This document shows positions 1 to 10,480 of a DNA stretch of 57,723 nt, piece by piece. Both the position numbers and the translations under genes were made by a program. Origin of the DNA: Cryobacterium sp. Y50 (lineage in GTDB: Bacteria; Actinomycetota; Actinomycetes; Actinomycetales; Microbacteriaceae); assembly GCF_002929805.1 (NCBI RefSeq), contig NZ_PJJM01000094.1, positions 56,248 to 113,970 of the forward strand. Reading direction: 5' to 3'. The notes below the pieces were generated by a model, which worked only from the letters and a program-made list of their open reading frames with translations, searched no databases and was not told the origin of the DNA. Position 1 is the first letter of the stretch. The number at the start of each line of letters is the position of its first letter.

Positions 1-1
1 G

Positions 2-469
2 AGCACGCCGAGCACGCCGAGCACGCCGAGCACGCCGAGCACGCCGAGCGCTCCGGCCGGCGGCGGTACGACCGTTCTAGCGCCGAATGCGAGTGTGGTC
101 GACACCGCTCTCGCCTTTGCCAACGACCAGCTCGGCGACCGGTACGTCTTCGGCGGCTCCGGCCCCGACGCCTGGGACTGCTCGGGTCTGACTAAGGCGG
201 CCTACGCCGCGGCGGGCATCTACATTGGCACCCACTCGGCCACGAACCAGTACAACACCATGGCGCGGCAGGGCAAGCTCGTCTCCTTCGCGCAGGTTCA
301 GGTGGGCGACCTGGTGTTCTGGGGCAGCCCCGGCAACTATTATCACGTGGCGATTTACGTCGGCAGCGGGCAGGTTCTGGAAGCCCCAAATCCCTCGGCG
401 CGCGTGCGGGTGCACAGCATCTGGTCCTCTTGGGCGGTCGCGCCCTACGTCGGGCGCCCCGCCGCTTAA
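2..469 (+). CDS. NlpC/P60 family cell-wall endopeptidase, C-terminal part
   Basis: The frame is open from base 2, so the start lies outside the window. The visible part begins with a Ser-Thr-Pro repeat (nine-base unit, bases 2-49), a typical flexible linker between export or binding domains and a catalytic domain in secreted actinobacterial hydrolases. The domain that follows carries the NlpC/P60 signature: the catalytic cysteine in DAWDCSGL, the histidine in YYHVAIYVG, and a polar residue further on. Enzymes of this family cut gamma-D-Glu to diamino acid bonds in peptidoglycan stem peptides outside the membrane, usually for daughter-cell separation. The gene ends with TAA at 467-469, just before a strong hairpin. 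Family assignment is secure; the N-terminal domains and exact substrate cannot be seen. Confidence 0.9.
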   Translation, partial: STPSTPSTPSTPSTPSAPAGGGTTVLAPNASVVDTALAFANDQLGDRYVFGGSGPDAWDCSGLTKAAYAAAGIYIGTHSATNQYNTMARQGKLVSFAQVQVGDLVFWGSPGNYYHVAIYVGSGQVLEAPNPSARVRVHSIWSSWAVAPYVGRPAA

Positions 470-475
470 CCTCAG

Positions 476-519
476 AATGGGGCTTCTTCCACTGGCCTGC
501 CAGCGGAAGAAGCCCCATT
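476..519. terminator. Bidirectional terminator hairpin between the NlpC/P60 gene and ppa
   Basis: A perfect 15-bp inverted repeat (476-490 with 505-519) with a 14-nt loop sits between two convergent genes. Each side of the stem gives an AATGG..CCATT end, so it can serve both strands. Confidence 0.8.
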
Positions 520-529
520 ACCTTGCGGG

Positions 530-1021
530 TTAGTGGCCCTCTTCGGCGAGCTTTGCGATGCCGTCAACCACGATCTGGTTGGCTTCGGCGGCATCGCCCC
601 AGCCCTCGATTTTGACCCACTTGTTCGGCTCGAGGTCCTTGTAGTGCTCGAAGAAGTGCTCGATTTCCTTGCGGGTGTACTCCGGAATGTCGAGGACATC
701 CTGGATGTGGTCCCAGCGCGGGTCGCCAGCCGGAACGGCGATGACCTTGGCGTCTGAACCGCCGTCATCGGTCATGTTGAACACGCCGACCGGACGTACG
801 GAGACGCCAACGCCCGGAAACAACGGGTAGTCGAGCAGCACGAGCACGTCGACCGGATCACCGTCGAGGCCGAGGGTGTTCTCGAAGTAGCCGTAGTCGG
901 TGGGGTACATGAAGCTCGTGTACAGCACGCGGTCGAGATACACCCGGCCGGTCTCGTGGTCTACCTCGTACTTATTGCGGCTCCCGCGGGGGATTTCGAT
1001 GACTGCGTCGTATTCGGCCAT
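530..1021 (-). CDS. ppa: Inorganic pyrophosphatase (family I)
   Basis: This 163-residue protein hydrolyses pyrophosphate to two phosphates in the cytoplasm and so pulls biosynthetic reactions forward. The start at 1021 gives the usual actinobacterial N-terminus [20 protein letters not shown]; a longer reading frame upstream overlaps the tilS start and is not needed. The family signature [14 protein letters not shown] holds the metal-binding aspartates, and [11 protein letters not shown] and the Lys/Arg residues near the N-terminus match the active site of soluble type I enzymes. Length is close to the usual 160-170 residues. It is convergent with the upstream hydrolase gene and divergent from tilS, with only 45 bp between the two starts, so both promoters must lie in or overlap that gap. 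Confidence 0.96.
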   Translation of the reverse strand: MAEYDAVIEIPRGSRNKYEVDHETGRVYLDRVLYTSFMYPTDYGYFENTLGLDGDPVDVLVLLDYPLFPGVGVSVRPVGVFNMTDDGGSDAKVIAVPAGDPRWDHIQDVLDIPEYTRKEIEHFFEHYKDLEPNKWVKIEGWGDAAEANQIVVDGIAKLAEEGH

Positions 1022-1066
1022 GGCCTTGTTTCTCCCTTGATCTAAGTCTGCGGATAACGTTACTGG

Positions 1067-2041
1067 ATGGAATCCACCCGCCGCCCGCGTCTCACCCCGG
1101 CCATCGCCGATATTCGGCGGGCCGTGCGCACACTGCTCCCGGCCGAGGGCCTGGTTCTGGTCGGGCTCAGCGGCGGCGCGGATTCGCTCGCGCTCGCCGC
1201 TGCGACCGCCTTCGAAGCCGAACGGGCGGGCATCCGGGCCGGCGCCGTCATCGTCGACCACAACCTGCAAACCGGTTCAGCGGATGTCGTAGGCCGGGCC
1301 GCCGAGACCGCCCGCCGACTCGGACTCGACCCCGTGCTCGTGCTGAGCGTGACGGTCGGTAGCGACGGAACAGGCCCGGAGGCGGCCGCCCGCACGGCTC
1401 GCTATGCGGCGTTCACCGCGGCGCTCGAGCAGACCGGGGCGAGCGGCGTGCTGCTCGGTCATACCCTCGACGACCAGGCCGAAACCGTGCTGCTCGGGCT
1501 GGCCCGGGGCTCCGGGCCGACCAGCCTGCGCGGAATGGCGGCGCGAACCGGGTCGATTTTGCGACCATTGCTGGGCATCCGCCGCGCCGATACCCGGCAA
1601 TTCTGCGCCGATACCGGCCTTACGCCGTGGACCGACCCGCAGAATTTCGACCCGCGTTACGCCCGGGTGCGGGCGCGCGAGACCGTGCTGCCGCTGCTGG
1701 AAAGCGAGCTCGGTCCCGGCGTAGCAGTAGCGCTTGCCCGCACCGCCCAGGCGCTGCGCGAAGATTCCGACGCGCTCGATGAGCTGGCAGCGGCTGCAGT
1801 ACGCACGCACTGGGTCAATGGCACGATTGACGCGGCCGCTCTCGCCGCCCAGCCGGCCGCGGTGCGGCAGCGCGTGCTTAGGTTGGGAGTCGAGCAGGAG
1901 TGTGGGGTGTGGCTGGACCGTGCGCAGACCCTGGCCGTGGCGGCGCTGGCGACGGATTGGCACGGACAGGGGGCGCTCAGCCTGCCAGGCATTAGAGTTA
2001 TACGGCAGGACGGATTGCTGATTTTCTCCGTGCCAGCGTAA
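1067..2041 (+). CDS. tilS: tRNA(Ile)-lysidine synthetase
   Basis: TilS attaches lysine to C34 of the tRNA-Ile with a CAU anticodon, using ATP, so that it reads AUA. The 324-residue protein has the N-type PP-loop SGGADS at about residue 35, the family's VDHNLQ segment, and [21 protein letters not shown], which matches the conserved HxxDDQxET motif. The C-terminal part is short, as usual for actinobacterial forms, without the extra tRNA-binding domain of the E. coli enzyme. It is followed 10-30 bp later by hpt, the common tilS-hpt-ftsH order of Gram-positive bacteria, and is probably cotranscribed with it. Confidence 0.95.
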   Translation: MESTRRPRLTPAIADIRRAVRTLLPAEGLVLVGLSGGADSLALAAATAFEAERAGIRAGAVIVDHNLQTGSADVVGRAAETARRLGLDPVLVLSVTVGSDGTGPEAAARTARYAAFTAALEQTGASGVLLGHTLDDQAETVLLGLARGSGPTSLRGMAARTGSILRPLLGIRRADTRQFCADTGLTPWTDPQNFDPRYARVRARETVLPLLESELGPGVAVALARTAQALREDSDALDELAAAAVRTHWVNGTIDAAALAAQPAAVRQRVLRLGVEQECGVWLDRAQTLAVAALATDWHGQGALSLPGIRVIRQDGLLIFSVPA

Positions 2042-2051
2042 ATCTGAAGAA

Positions 2052-2642
2052 ATGGACTGCATCTTTCATATGGAACCTCGCGACATTGACGGCGACCTCA
2101 CCGAGATCCTGATCAGCGAGGAGCAGATCCGCGATCGCCTGGCCGAGATGAGTCGCCAGATCGAAACCGACTACGCCGGCACCGATCTGCTGCTGGTCGG
2201 CGTGCTCAAGGGCGCGGTCATGGTCATGGCCGATCTGGCTCGCGAACTGCACCACCCGATCACCATGGACTGGATGGCGGTCAGCTCCTACGGCTCGGGC
2301 ACGCAGTCCAGCGGCGTCGTGCGCATTCTCAAGGACCTCGACACCGACCTGTCCGGGCGCAACGTGCTCATCGTCGAGGACATCATCGACTCTGGCCTGA
2401 CCCTCTCGTGGCTGCTGGCGAACCTGAAAACTCGCGGTCCGGCATCCATCGAAATCTGTGCGTTGCTTCGCAAGCCGGATGCCGCGCGCGTCGATATCGA
2501 CGTGAAATATGTCGGATTCAACATTCCGAACAAGTTCGTGGTTGGCTATGGCCTCGACTACGACGAGAAGTACCGCAACCTGCGCTCGGTCGGAATTCTC
2601 GCCCCACACGTCTACTCCACCGTCGCGGCTGCCGCGTTCTAG
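2052..2642 (+). CDS. hpt: Hypoxanthine phosphoribosyltransferase
   Basis: This cytoplasmic purine-salvage enzyme turns hypoxanthine or guanine plus PRPP into IMP or GMP. The PRPP-binding loop [14 protein letters not shown], the flexible-loop sequence SSYGSGT and the C-terminal base-binding region near [16 protein letters not shown] are all present. Two starts are possible: ATG at 2052 (196 residues, with GAAGAA just before it) and ATG at 2070 (190 residues, whose N-terminus [10 protein letters not shown] looks more like relatives). The gene lies between tilS and ftsH in the usual order, and a gap of about 80 bp before ftsH could hold a second promoter. Confidence 0.95.
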   Translation: MDCIFHMEPRDIDGDLTEILISEEQIRDRLAEMSRQIETDYAGTDLLLVGVLKGAVMVMADLARELHHPITMDWMAVSSYGSGTQSSGVVRILKDLDTDLSGRNVLIVEDIIDSGLTLSWLLANLKTRGPASIEICALLRKPDAARVDIDVKYVGFNIPNKFVVGYGLDYDEKYRNLRSVGILAPHVYSTVAAAAF

Positions 2643-2725
2643 CCTCAGCGTGCGCACCACGCCAAGTTTTCCTTTGGGCGAACACACGACATTCCCTTGT
2701 AAACGCGCGCTAGCCTGAGGTCACC

Positions 2726-4735
<2,010 letters not shown>

Positions 4736-4741
4736 GCGCCC

Positions 4742-5311
4742 GTGGCAGTGGACAGGGCACGCATCGAGGCGGCTGTTTCAGAGATTCTCGCTGCAATCGG
4801 CGAGGATACGGAACGGGTCGGCTTGGAAAGCACGCCGCGACGAGTAGCGGATGCCTACGCCGAGTTCTTCGCCGGCCTGGACCAGGACCCGCAGAAGCTC
4901 CTGCAAGATTTCGTGCCGGTCGATGGCAGAACCGGTGAACTCGTGCTGCTGCGCGACATCGCCTTCCGATCCATCTGTGAGCATCACCTGCTGCCGTTCC
5001 TCGGCACCGCTCACGTGGCCTACCTGCCGCGCGACCGGGTCGTTGGCCTCGGACGGTTGCCCGCCGTTGTCGAAACCATCGCCGCCCGGCCGCAACTCCA
5101 GGAGCGTCTCACCGAGGAAATCGCTGATGCTTTTCAGGACGGCCTCGACCCGCTCGGCGTGCTCGTCGTGCTCGATGCTGTGCACGGCTGTGTCGGCACT
5201 CGCGGTCCACGTCAAAGCGCCAGTTCGACCGTCACCATGGCCTCGCGCGGCACGCTGACCGAGCCGACCGCCCGGGCCGAGATCATTGCCCTGATCGCCG
5301 CCGGCCAGTGA
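4742..5311 (+). CDS. folE: GTP cyclohydrolase I
   Basis: It converts GTP to 7,8-dihydroneopterin triphosphate, the first step of folate synthesis. The 189-residue protein starts with GTG. It has the zinc and catalytic motif CEHHLLPF near residue 79 and the GLGRLPAVVE segment. The second zinc cysteine is in HGCVGTRG, a variant of the HLCMTMRG seen in most relatives, but the cysteine itself is kept, so the zinc site looks intact. It sits 6 bp after ftsH and overlaps folP by 4 bp (GTGA), as expected for a coupled folate operon. Confidence 0.95.
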   Translation: MAVDRARIEAAVSEILAAIGEDTERVGLESTPRRVADAYAEFFAGLDQDPQKLLQDFVPVDGRTGELVLLRDIAFRSICEHHLLPFLGTAHVAYLPRDRVVGLGRLPAVVETIAARPQLQERLTEEIADAFQDGLDPLGVLVVLDAVHGCVGTRGPRQSASSTVTMASRGTLTEPTARAEIIALIAAGQ

Positions 5312-6165
5312 CACTCATCATGGGGGTGCTCAACGTCACACCGGACTCCTTCAGCGATGGCGGACGGTGGGCAGCAACGGATGCCGCCATCGAGCACGGT
5401 CTGCTGTTGCACGCCCAGGGCGCCGACCTGATCGACGTGGGTGGTGAATCCACTCGTCCGGGTGCCACGCGTATCACGCCGGCCGAGGAACAAAACCGGG
5501 TCATTCCGGTCGTCACCGAGCTCGCCCGGCAGGGACTATGCCTGAGCATCGACACGCTCAACGCCGCGACGGCCCGCGCGGCTGCGAAAGCCGGAGCGAG
5601 CATCATCAACGATGTTTCCGGTGGGTTGGCCGACCCCGATATGGCCGCTGTCGTCGACGACACGGGCCTGAACTTTGTGGTCATGCACTGGCGTGCCCAT
5701 GCCCAGCTGATGGACACCGTCACCGAGTATGACAACGTCGTCACTGATGTCATGGCCGCGCTGAGCGCCCGGGTGGACGTGTTGACCGCCGCCGGCGTCG
5801 CTCGCGAGCGCATTGTGCTCGACCCTGGTCTCGGCTTCTCCAAGAAGGCCGAGCACAACTGGCAGTTGATCAACCGGCTGGATGCCTTTGTAGCACTCGG
5901 GCTGCCGATCCTCGTCGGTGCCTCGCGCAAACGCTTTCTGGCGGACGTTCTGCCGGTCGGTACTCCGGTGCTGGACCGCGACCTACCGACAGCCGTGGTG
6001 AGCGTGTTGGCCGCACAGGCGGGCGTCTGGGCGGTGCGCGTCCACGACGTCGCCGGCACCCGCGCGGCACTCAACGTGCTGTCCTGCGCGCTGCAGTCGA
6101 CGCCCTTGGCCGCCAATGAGTTGTCGGGCGGGGCGCCCCGTCCGACACAATGGAACCATGACTGA
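5308..6165 (+). CDS. folP: Dihydropteroate synthase
   Basis: It joins 6-hydroxymethyl-dihydropterin pyrophosphate to p-aminobenzoate and is the target of sulfonamides. The 285-residue protein begins at a GTG that overlaps the folE stop. The signatures are MGVLNVTPDSFSDGG at the N-terminus, DVGGESTRPGA, SIDT, the SIINDVSGG strand, LDPGLGFSK and a late ASRKRF motif, so all pterin- and phosphate-binding loops are present. The end overlaps the folB start by 8 bp. Confidence 0.96.
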   Translation: MTLIMGVLNVTPDSFSDGGRWAATDAAIEHGLLLHAQGADLIDVGGESTRPGATRITPAEEQNRVIPVVTELARQGLCLSIDTLNAATARAAAKAGASIINDVSGGLADPDMAAVVDDTGLNFVVMHWRAHAQLMDTVTEYDNVVTDVMAALSARVDVLTAAGVARERIVLDPGLGFSKKAEHNWQLINRLDAFVALGLPILVGASRKRFLADVLPVGTPVLDRDLPTAVVSVLAAQAGVWAVRVHDVAGTRAALNVLSCALQSTPLAANELSGGAPRPTQWNHD

Positions 6166-6520
6166 TTCGATCACCCTCACTGGCCTGCGGGTGAACGCCC
6201 ACCACGGTGTCTACGACTTCGAGAAGGAAAACGGCCAGGACTTCGTCATCGACGTGACCGTCTGGCTCGATCTGCTGCGGGCGGCGGCGAGCGATGACGT
6301 GAGCCAAACCATCCACTATGGCGAACTTGCCGAGGAAGTCACCGACGCAGCCAAGTACAACCCGGTCGACCTCATCGAAACCGTCGCCGAACGCATCGCC
6401 GCCGTCGTGCTGGCCCACCCACCGGCACTCAGGGTGCAGGTCACGGTGCACAAGCCGCAGGCTCCCATTTTGGTGCCCTTCACCGACGTGGCCGTGCAGA
6501 TCACCCGGGTGCGTCCATGA
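6158..6520 (+). CDS. folB: Dihydroneopterin aldolase
   Basis: It cleaves dihydroneopterin to 6-hydroxymethyl-dihydropterin and glycolaldehyde. The start at 6158 gives a 120-residue protein beginning MTDSITLTGLRVNAHHGVYDFE, the usual N-terminus; an upstream in-frame start would add residues that lie within folP. The catalytic glutamate is in HGVYDFEKENGQ and the lysine in TVHKPQAPI; the SQTIHYGELAEEV segment is also typical. It overlaps folP by 8 bp and folK by 4 bp. Confidence 0.95.
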   Translation: MTDSITLTGLRVNAHHGVYDFEKENGQDFVIDVTVWLDLLRAAASDDVSQTIHYGELAEEVTDAAKYNPVDLIETVAERIAAVVLAHPPALRVQVTVHKPQAPILVPFTDVAVQITRVRP

Positions 6521-7050
6521 CAGGCGATCGAGTCGTTCTGGCCCTCGGGAGCAACCTCGGCGACCGGGCAGCGACGCTCGCGAGCGCCGTGCGGGATCTC
6601 GCCAACCTGCCTGGGGCTACGCTGGTCGCGGTGTCGCCGGGCTACGAATCGGCAGCCGTGAAACTCGACGGTGTTGACGAGCGCGCCCCGCGCTATCTCA
6701 ACGCGGTACTCACGATCGATTACAGCGGCGACGCCTACGAGCTGCTCGACGCCGTCAACGCCATCGAGGCTGAGCACGGCCGGGTGCGCGCCGAGCGCTG
6801 GGGCGATCGCACACTCGACATCGACATCATCGCCTTCGGACAGCTGAGCATCGACGACGCGCGCCTCATCGTGCCGCACCCGCGCGCAGCGGAGCGCGAC
6901 TTCGTGCTCGCCCCCTGGCACGACCTCGATGAGCAAGCCACCGTTCCTGGACGGGGTCTGGTGCGCGACCTCCTCGCCGCGACCGGTAATACCGTGCGGC
7001 GATCAGCGGATGCCGCCGCCCTCTGCCCGGCACCGGGAGCACCGCGATGA
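6517..7050 (+). CDS. folK: 2-amino-4-hydroxy-6-hydroxymethyldihydropteridine pyrophosphokinase
   Basis: It transfers pyrophosphate from ATP to 6-hydroxymethyl-dihydropterin, giving the folP substrate. The 177-residue protein shows the HPPK pattern: ALGSNLGDR at the N-terminus, the RxxxRWGDRTLDIDII motif with the magnesium-binding aspartates, and PHPRAAERDFVLAPW. It starts at an ATGA overlap with folB and ends at an ATGA overlap with the next gene, so the four folate genes form one unbroken coupled run. Confidence 0.96.
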   Translation: MTGDRVVLALGSNLGDRAATLASAVRDLANLPGATLVAVSPGYESAAVKLDGVDERAPRYLNAVLTIDYSGDAYELLDAVNAIEAEHGRVRAERWGDRTLDIDIIAFGQLSIDDARLIVPHPRAAERDFVLAPWHDLDEQATVPGRGLVRDLLAATGNTVRRSADAAALCPAPGAPR

Positions 7051-7523
7051 AGCGCTCGCACGCGACCGGGCTGCTCGCGGTGTTGCTCATCGGTCTCGTG
7101 ATCGGCTTTCTGCTCGAGATTGCGTTTGCGGCATCCGGTGCCCCCATCGTCGTTCCACCGGTTACGCTGTCGCTGACGCTCATGCTGTTGGCGGCCGTCG
7201 TCGTGAGCCTGGCCTGGCGGGTGCGTCAGGGTAGCCGGCGTAAGGCGCTGCGCCGCATCGACCCGTTCTGGGCGATGCGCGTGGCCGTGCTGTCGAAGGC
7301 GACCTCACTAGCGGCGTCGGTGCTGCTCGGCGGTTCTCTCGGCATTGTGCTGTACATCCTGACCCGATCGGTGGTGCCAGCGGTCACCTCGCTCTGGCTC
7401 GCGATCGGCACGGCGATCGGCGCGGCCGTCATGCTGGCGGCCGGCCTCGTGGCCGAACACTTCTGCATCTTGCCGCCCGACGACGACACCAACACCGACG
7501 AGCCCGGAGGTACGTGTGCCTGA
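7047..7523 (+). CDS. DUF3180 family membrane protein
   Basis: This 158-residue protein has four hydrophobic segments (about residues 8-28, 34-54, 80-105 and 115-140), a basic stretch RQGSRRKALRRIDPFWAMR between the pairs, and an acidic tail. The pattern and its place directly after folK match the actinobacterial DUF3180 family, whose function is unknown. It begins within the folK stop and ends 8 bp inside the start of the next gene, so it is made with the folate and PH-domain genes. Confidence 0.8.
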   Translation: MKRSHATGLLAVLLIGLVIGFLLEIAFAASGAPIVVPPVTLSLTLMLLAAVVVSLAWRVRQGSRRKALRRIDPFWAMRVAVLSKATSLAASVLLGGSLGIVLYILTRSVVPAVTSLWLAIGTAIGAAVMLAAGLVAEHFCILPPDDDTNTDEPGGTCA

Positions 7524-8052
7524 TCCCGACGATTTGAACCCACCCGAACACGCGCAAGTCGAACCGTCGGAACGGCTTGACTTGGTCGGCGTAGGTGAGT
7601 GGAAGCGGGTTTCCCCGAAATACGTGCTGGTCGAGATCGTCGGCACTATTCTGTTCGGGGTCGTGGTCTGCGGTGGCGCCAGCCTGCTCTGGCTGCTGCT
7701 CGATGCGACCTGGGCGCTGTGGGTCGGCATCGCGGTGCTCCTGATGACGATCATCAACCTGGTGTTCGAACCTCGCCGGGTGCGCTCCATCGGCTATCTG
7801 CTGCGCGAGGATGATTTGCTCTTTCGCCGCGGCATCCTCTTTCAACGCTTTGTAGCGGTGCCCTACGGACGGATGCAGCTCATCGATATCACCCGCGGCC
7901 CGGTGGCTCGCTGGCTCGGTCTGGCCGACCTCAAGTTTGTGACCGCTGCGGCAACCGCCGGGGTCTCGATCCCCGGGCTGCCCGAAGCAGATGCCGAAAG
8001 CCTGCGCGACCGTTTGGTGGAGCTCGCCGAGATCCGCCGGGCGGGACTGTGA
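7516..8052 (+). CDS. PH-domain membrane protein (YdbS-like)
   Basis: The 178-residue protein has two membrane helices near residues 40-80 and then a bacterial PH-like domain (about 95-165), with the characteristic YLLREDDLLFRRGILFQRFVAVPYGRMQLIDITRGPVARWLGLADLKFVTA. This fits the YdbS family (membrane-flanked DUF304 domain). In Bacillus, YdbS and YdbT together protect against antimicrobial compounds; the role here is unknown. GTG start at 7516. It overlaps both neighbours, and the next gene encodes the larger partner, the usual YdbS-YdbT arrangement. Confidence 0.85.
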   Translation: MPDPDDLNPPEHAQVEPSERLDLVGVGEWKRVSPKYVLVEIVGTILFGVVVCGGASLLWLLLDATWALWVGIAVLLMTIINLVFEPRRVRSIGYLLREDDLLFRRGILFQRFVAVPYGRMQLIDITRGPVARWLGLADLKFVTAAATAGVSIPGLPEADAESLRDRLVELAEIRRAGL

Positions 8053-9722
8053 GCGAGCCCGCCGTTCCGGCACCGCTAGCGGCACCGCGTACCGACCACA
8101 CCGACGGGCAGTGGCACCGTTTGCACCCCGCGACACCGCTGCTGCGCGGCGGCATTTTCATGGTCGCAGTGCTCGGATTCGTGATCGCAAACCTGCGCGA
8201 ACGGCTCATCGACCTGTTCCTGGGCGAGGAGAACTATGGCGGCGACCCGATTGATGAGATCTACCAGCGGGGCGGCACCGGGTGGGCGCTGCTCATCATC
8301 GCCGGTGTGCTGCTGGTCATTATCGTCGCGTTCTACCTGTCTTGGCGCATGCACACCTTTCGCATCAACGGGGAAGTCGTCGAGGTGCGCAGCGGCCTCA
8401 TCTTTCGCAGCAACCGCAAGGCGCGCCTCGACCGGGTGCAGGGAGTGAACCTGGCTCGGCCGTTGATCCCCCGACTGTTCGGAGCCGCCAGGCTCGACAT
8501 CGCCGTGGCCGGCCAGGACGGCAACGTACAGCTGTCCTACCTCGGCTCGAAATTAGCGGATGACCTGCGCCGCGACATCCTGCACCTCGCCTCCGGCCTG
8601 CGGCAGGCCAGAGCGCCGGTGGTCGCTGCGGACGCCGTTGCACCACCAAACGACCCGGCCTTGACCGGCGACGACGCAGCCCCCACCCTGATCGGCCCAC
8701 CCACCGCGCACTCGACCCTCGGCAACTTCGCCGCGGCGCGCTGTAACGAGTTTGTGGCCTCGGAGCTTGACCCCGACGCCGCCCCGCCGGAGTCGGTCGT
8801 GCGCATTCCGCCCGGACGGCTGATCGGGTCGGTCGTGCTCAGCGGGTTCACCGTTTTTCTACTTCTGGCCGGCATCGGACTGATCGTCAGCGTGATCGCC
8901 GGCAGTAGCGGCTGGGTGCTCGTGGCCGTTCTTCCCGGCCTGATCGGCAGCGTCGGCTACTACTTCTCCCGTATCACCAAGCAGCTGCGGTTCACGATTG
9001 CGGGCACGGCTGACGGCGTGCGGGTCGGCTTTGGGCTGCTTTCCACGAGCAGCCAGACCCTGCCTCCGGGGCGCATCCACGCCATCAAGGTGTCTCAACC
9101 CATTCTCTGGCGTCGGCTCGGCTGGTGGCAGATCAGCATTAACACGGCAGGGCACGCTGCCGGGGCCAGCGCGAACAATCCTACGAGCACGGTACTCCTG
9201 CCGGTCGGCACCTTCGCCGATGTCGAGAAGGTGCTCGAACTGGCTCTCCCGGGCTTCACCACCGATACCCACGGGGCGCTGGTCGAAAACGGCATGCTCG
9301 GCGGCCGCAGGGTTGATGTCGGCGTGGCCGATTTCTACAGCAACGCGCCACCGCGAGCGGTCTGGCTGCGACCCTTCTCCTGGTGGCGCACCGGCTGGGC
9401 CGTCTCGGGCAATGTCGCCCTGATCCGCCGCGGGGTGCTGTCCCGCGACCTGATCCTCATACCGCTCGCCCGTATGCAGGGTGTGAGCGTGAAGCAGGGC
9501 CCGATCAAGCGTCGGCTACGCCTCGCCTCGGCCGACCTGCTCGCGGTTGCTGGCCCGGTCACGGCGTCGCTCAGCGTCATCGACGTCGATGAAGCGCTCG
9601 TGCTTTTCAAATGGATGTCCACCTGCGCGGTCAGCTCAGCGCTGGCCGACACCAGCCACCGCTGGAGCCGGGCCGAGGAGGCCCCGCAGCCGGCAGCCGA
9701 CCAGTACGGAGCGACAGAATGA
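8049..9722 (+). CDS. Large PH-domain membrane protein (YdbT-like)
   Basis: This 557-residue membrane protein has pairs of hydrophobic helices (about residues 33-55, 78-98, 258-280 and 283-305) alternating with PH-like domains. Each domain carries the same theme: FRINGEVVEVRSGLIFRSNRKARLDRVQGVNLARP, then FTIAGTADGVRVGFGLLSTSSQTLPPGRIHAIKVSQP, then a C-terminal copy ending GVLSRDLILIPLARMQGVSVKQGP. Three domains in tandem match the YdbT family. It begins 4 bp inside the preceding PH protein and probably forms a complex with it. Molecular function is not known. Confidence 0.85.
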   Translation: MSEPAVPAPLAAPRTDHTDGQWHRLHPATPLLRGGIFMVAVLGFVIANLRERLIDLFLGEENYGGDPIDEIYQRGGTGWALLIIAGVLLVIIVAFYLSWRMHTFRINGEVVEVRSGLIFRSNRKARLDRVQGVNLARPLIPRLFGAARLDIAVAGQDGNVQLSYLGSKLADDLRRDILHLASGLRQARAPVVAADAVAPPNDPALTGDDAAPTLIGPPTAHSTLGNFAAARCNEFVASELDPDAAPPESVVRIPPGRLIGSVVLSGFTVFLLLAGIGLIVSVIAGSSGWVLVAVLPGLIGSVGYYFSRITKQLRFTIAGTADGVRVGFGLLSTSSQTLPPGRIHAIKVSQPILWRRLGWWQISINTAGHAAGASANNPTSTVLLPVGTFADVEKVLELALPGFTTDTHGALVENGMLGGRRVDVGVADFYSNAPPRAVWLRPFSWWRTGWAVSGNVALIRRGVLSRDLILIPLARMQGVSVKQGPIKRRLRLASADLLAVAGPVTASLSVIDVDEALVLFKWMSTCAVSSALADTSHRWSRAEEAPQPAADQYGATE

Positions 9723-10480
9723 CCGGAAAGCCTGGCCGCCTCGGCGTCGGAATCATCGGAGCCGGCCACGTCGGCCCCATTCTCGGCGCGGCACTCGCGG
9801 GTGCCGGCCACGCGATCGTGGGCATCTCGGCGATCTCGCAGGCCAGCCGCGATCGGGCCGAAGCCATTCTGCCGCTCGTGCCGATTCTAACCGTGCCCGA
9901 GGTAGTCGAGCGCAGTGAGCTGGTCATCATCGCGGTGCCCGATGCGCAGCTGGAGAGTCTGGTGCAGGGTCTCGCCGTCACGAACACGTGGCACCCCGGC
10001 CAGATCGTGCTGCACACCTCTGCCCGCTATGGCACCGCGGTGCTCGCGCCCGCCCTGACGGCCGGGGCGATCCCGCTCGCCATCCACCCGGCCATGGCCT
10101 TCACCGGCACGAGCCTCGACCTGGCCCGGCTCACTGACAGCTATTTCGCGGTGACCGCGCCCGGCCCGGTGCTGCCGATCGGGCAGGCCCTCGCGGTAGA
10201 GATGGGCGGCGAACCGGTCATCGTCGCCGAGGGCGACCGCGCCAGCTACGCCGAGGCGATCGAGATCGCCACCGCGTTTTCCACGTCGATCGTCGAGCAG
10301 GCCACGCGGCTACTCGCTGGAATCGGGATGGAGCAGCCGGGAGCCGTTCTGGGCCCGCTGCTGCGCTCCGCGATGGAGAATGCCCTCGGGCACACGAGCC
10401 CGGAACGCCTCGACCTGGCCGGGCTGGACGAAATCGCGCCCAGGCAGCATCCGCTTGACGACGACCGGACAATCGAATGA
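9719..10480 (+). CDS. Rossmann-like and DUF2520 domain protein
   Basis: The 253-residue protein starts with the dinucleotide-binding motif GVGIIGAGHVGPILGAALAGAGH and keeps an NADP-reductase-like fold: VIIAVPDAQLESL, HTSARYGTAVLAPALTAGAIPLAIHPAMAF. The C-terminal half is helical and matches DUF2520. It resembles ketopantoate or pyrroline carboxylate reductases without being one. The family is commonly directly upstream of panC in actinobacteria, which suggests a pantothenate-related oxidoreductase, but no substrate is established. The ATG at 9719 overlaps the PH gene; an earlier in-frame start lies inside that gene. Confidence 0.85.
   Translation: MTGKPGRLGVGIIGAGHVGPILGAALAGAGHAIVGISAISQASRDRAEAILPLVPILTVPEVVERSELVIIAVPDAQLESLVQGLAVTNTWHPGQIVLHTSARYGTAVLAPALTAGAIPLAIHPAMAFTGTSLDLARLTDSYFAVTAPGPVLPIGQALAVEMGGEPVIVAEGDRASYAEAIEIATAFSTSIVEQATRLLAGIGMEQPGAVLGPLLRSAMENALGHTSPERLDLAGLDEIAPRQHPLDDDRTIE

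Noticed and set aside
1..50. Short direct repeats as a CRISPR array
   Set aside because: The nine-base unit has no spacers and encodes an STP linker in frame.
530..1270. Longer ppa with an upstream start to 1270
   Set aside because: The extension overlaps tilS and the standard N-terminus starts at 1021.
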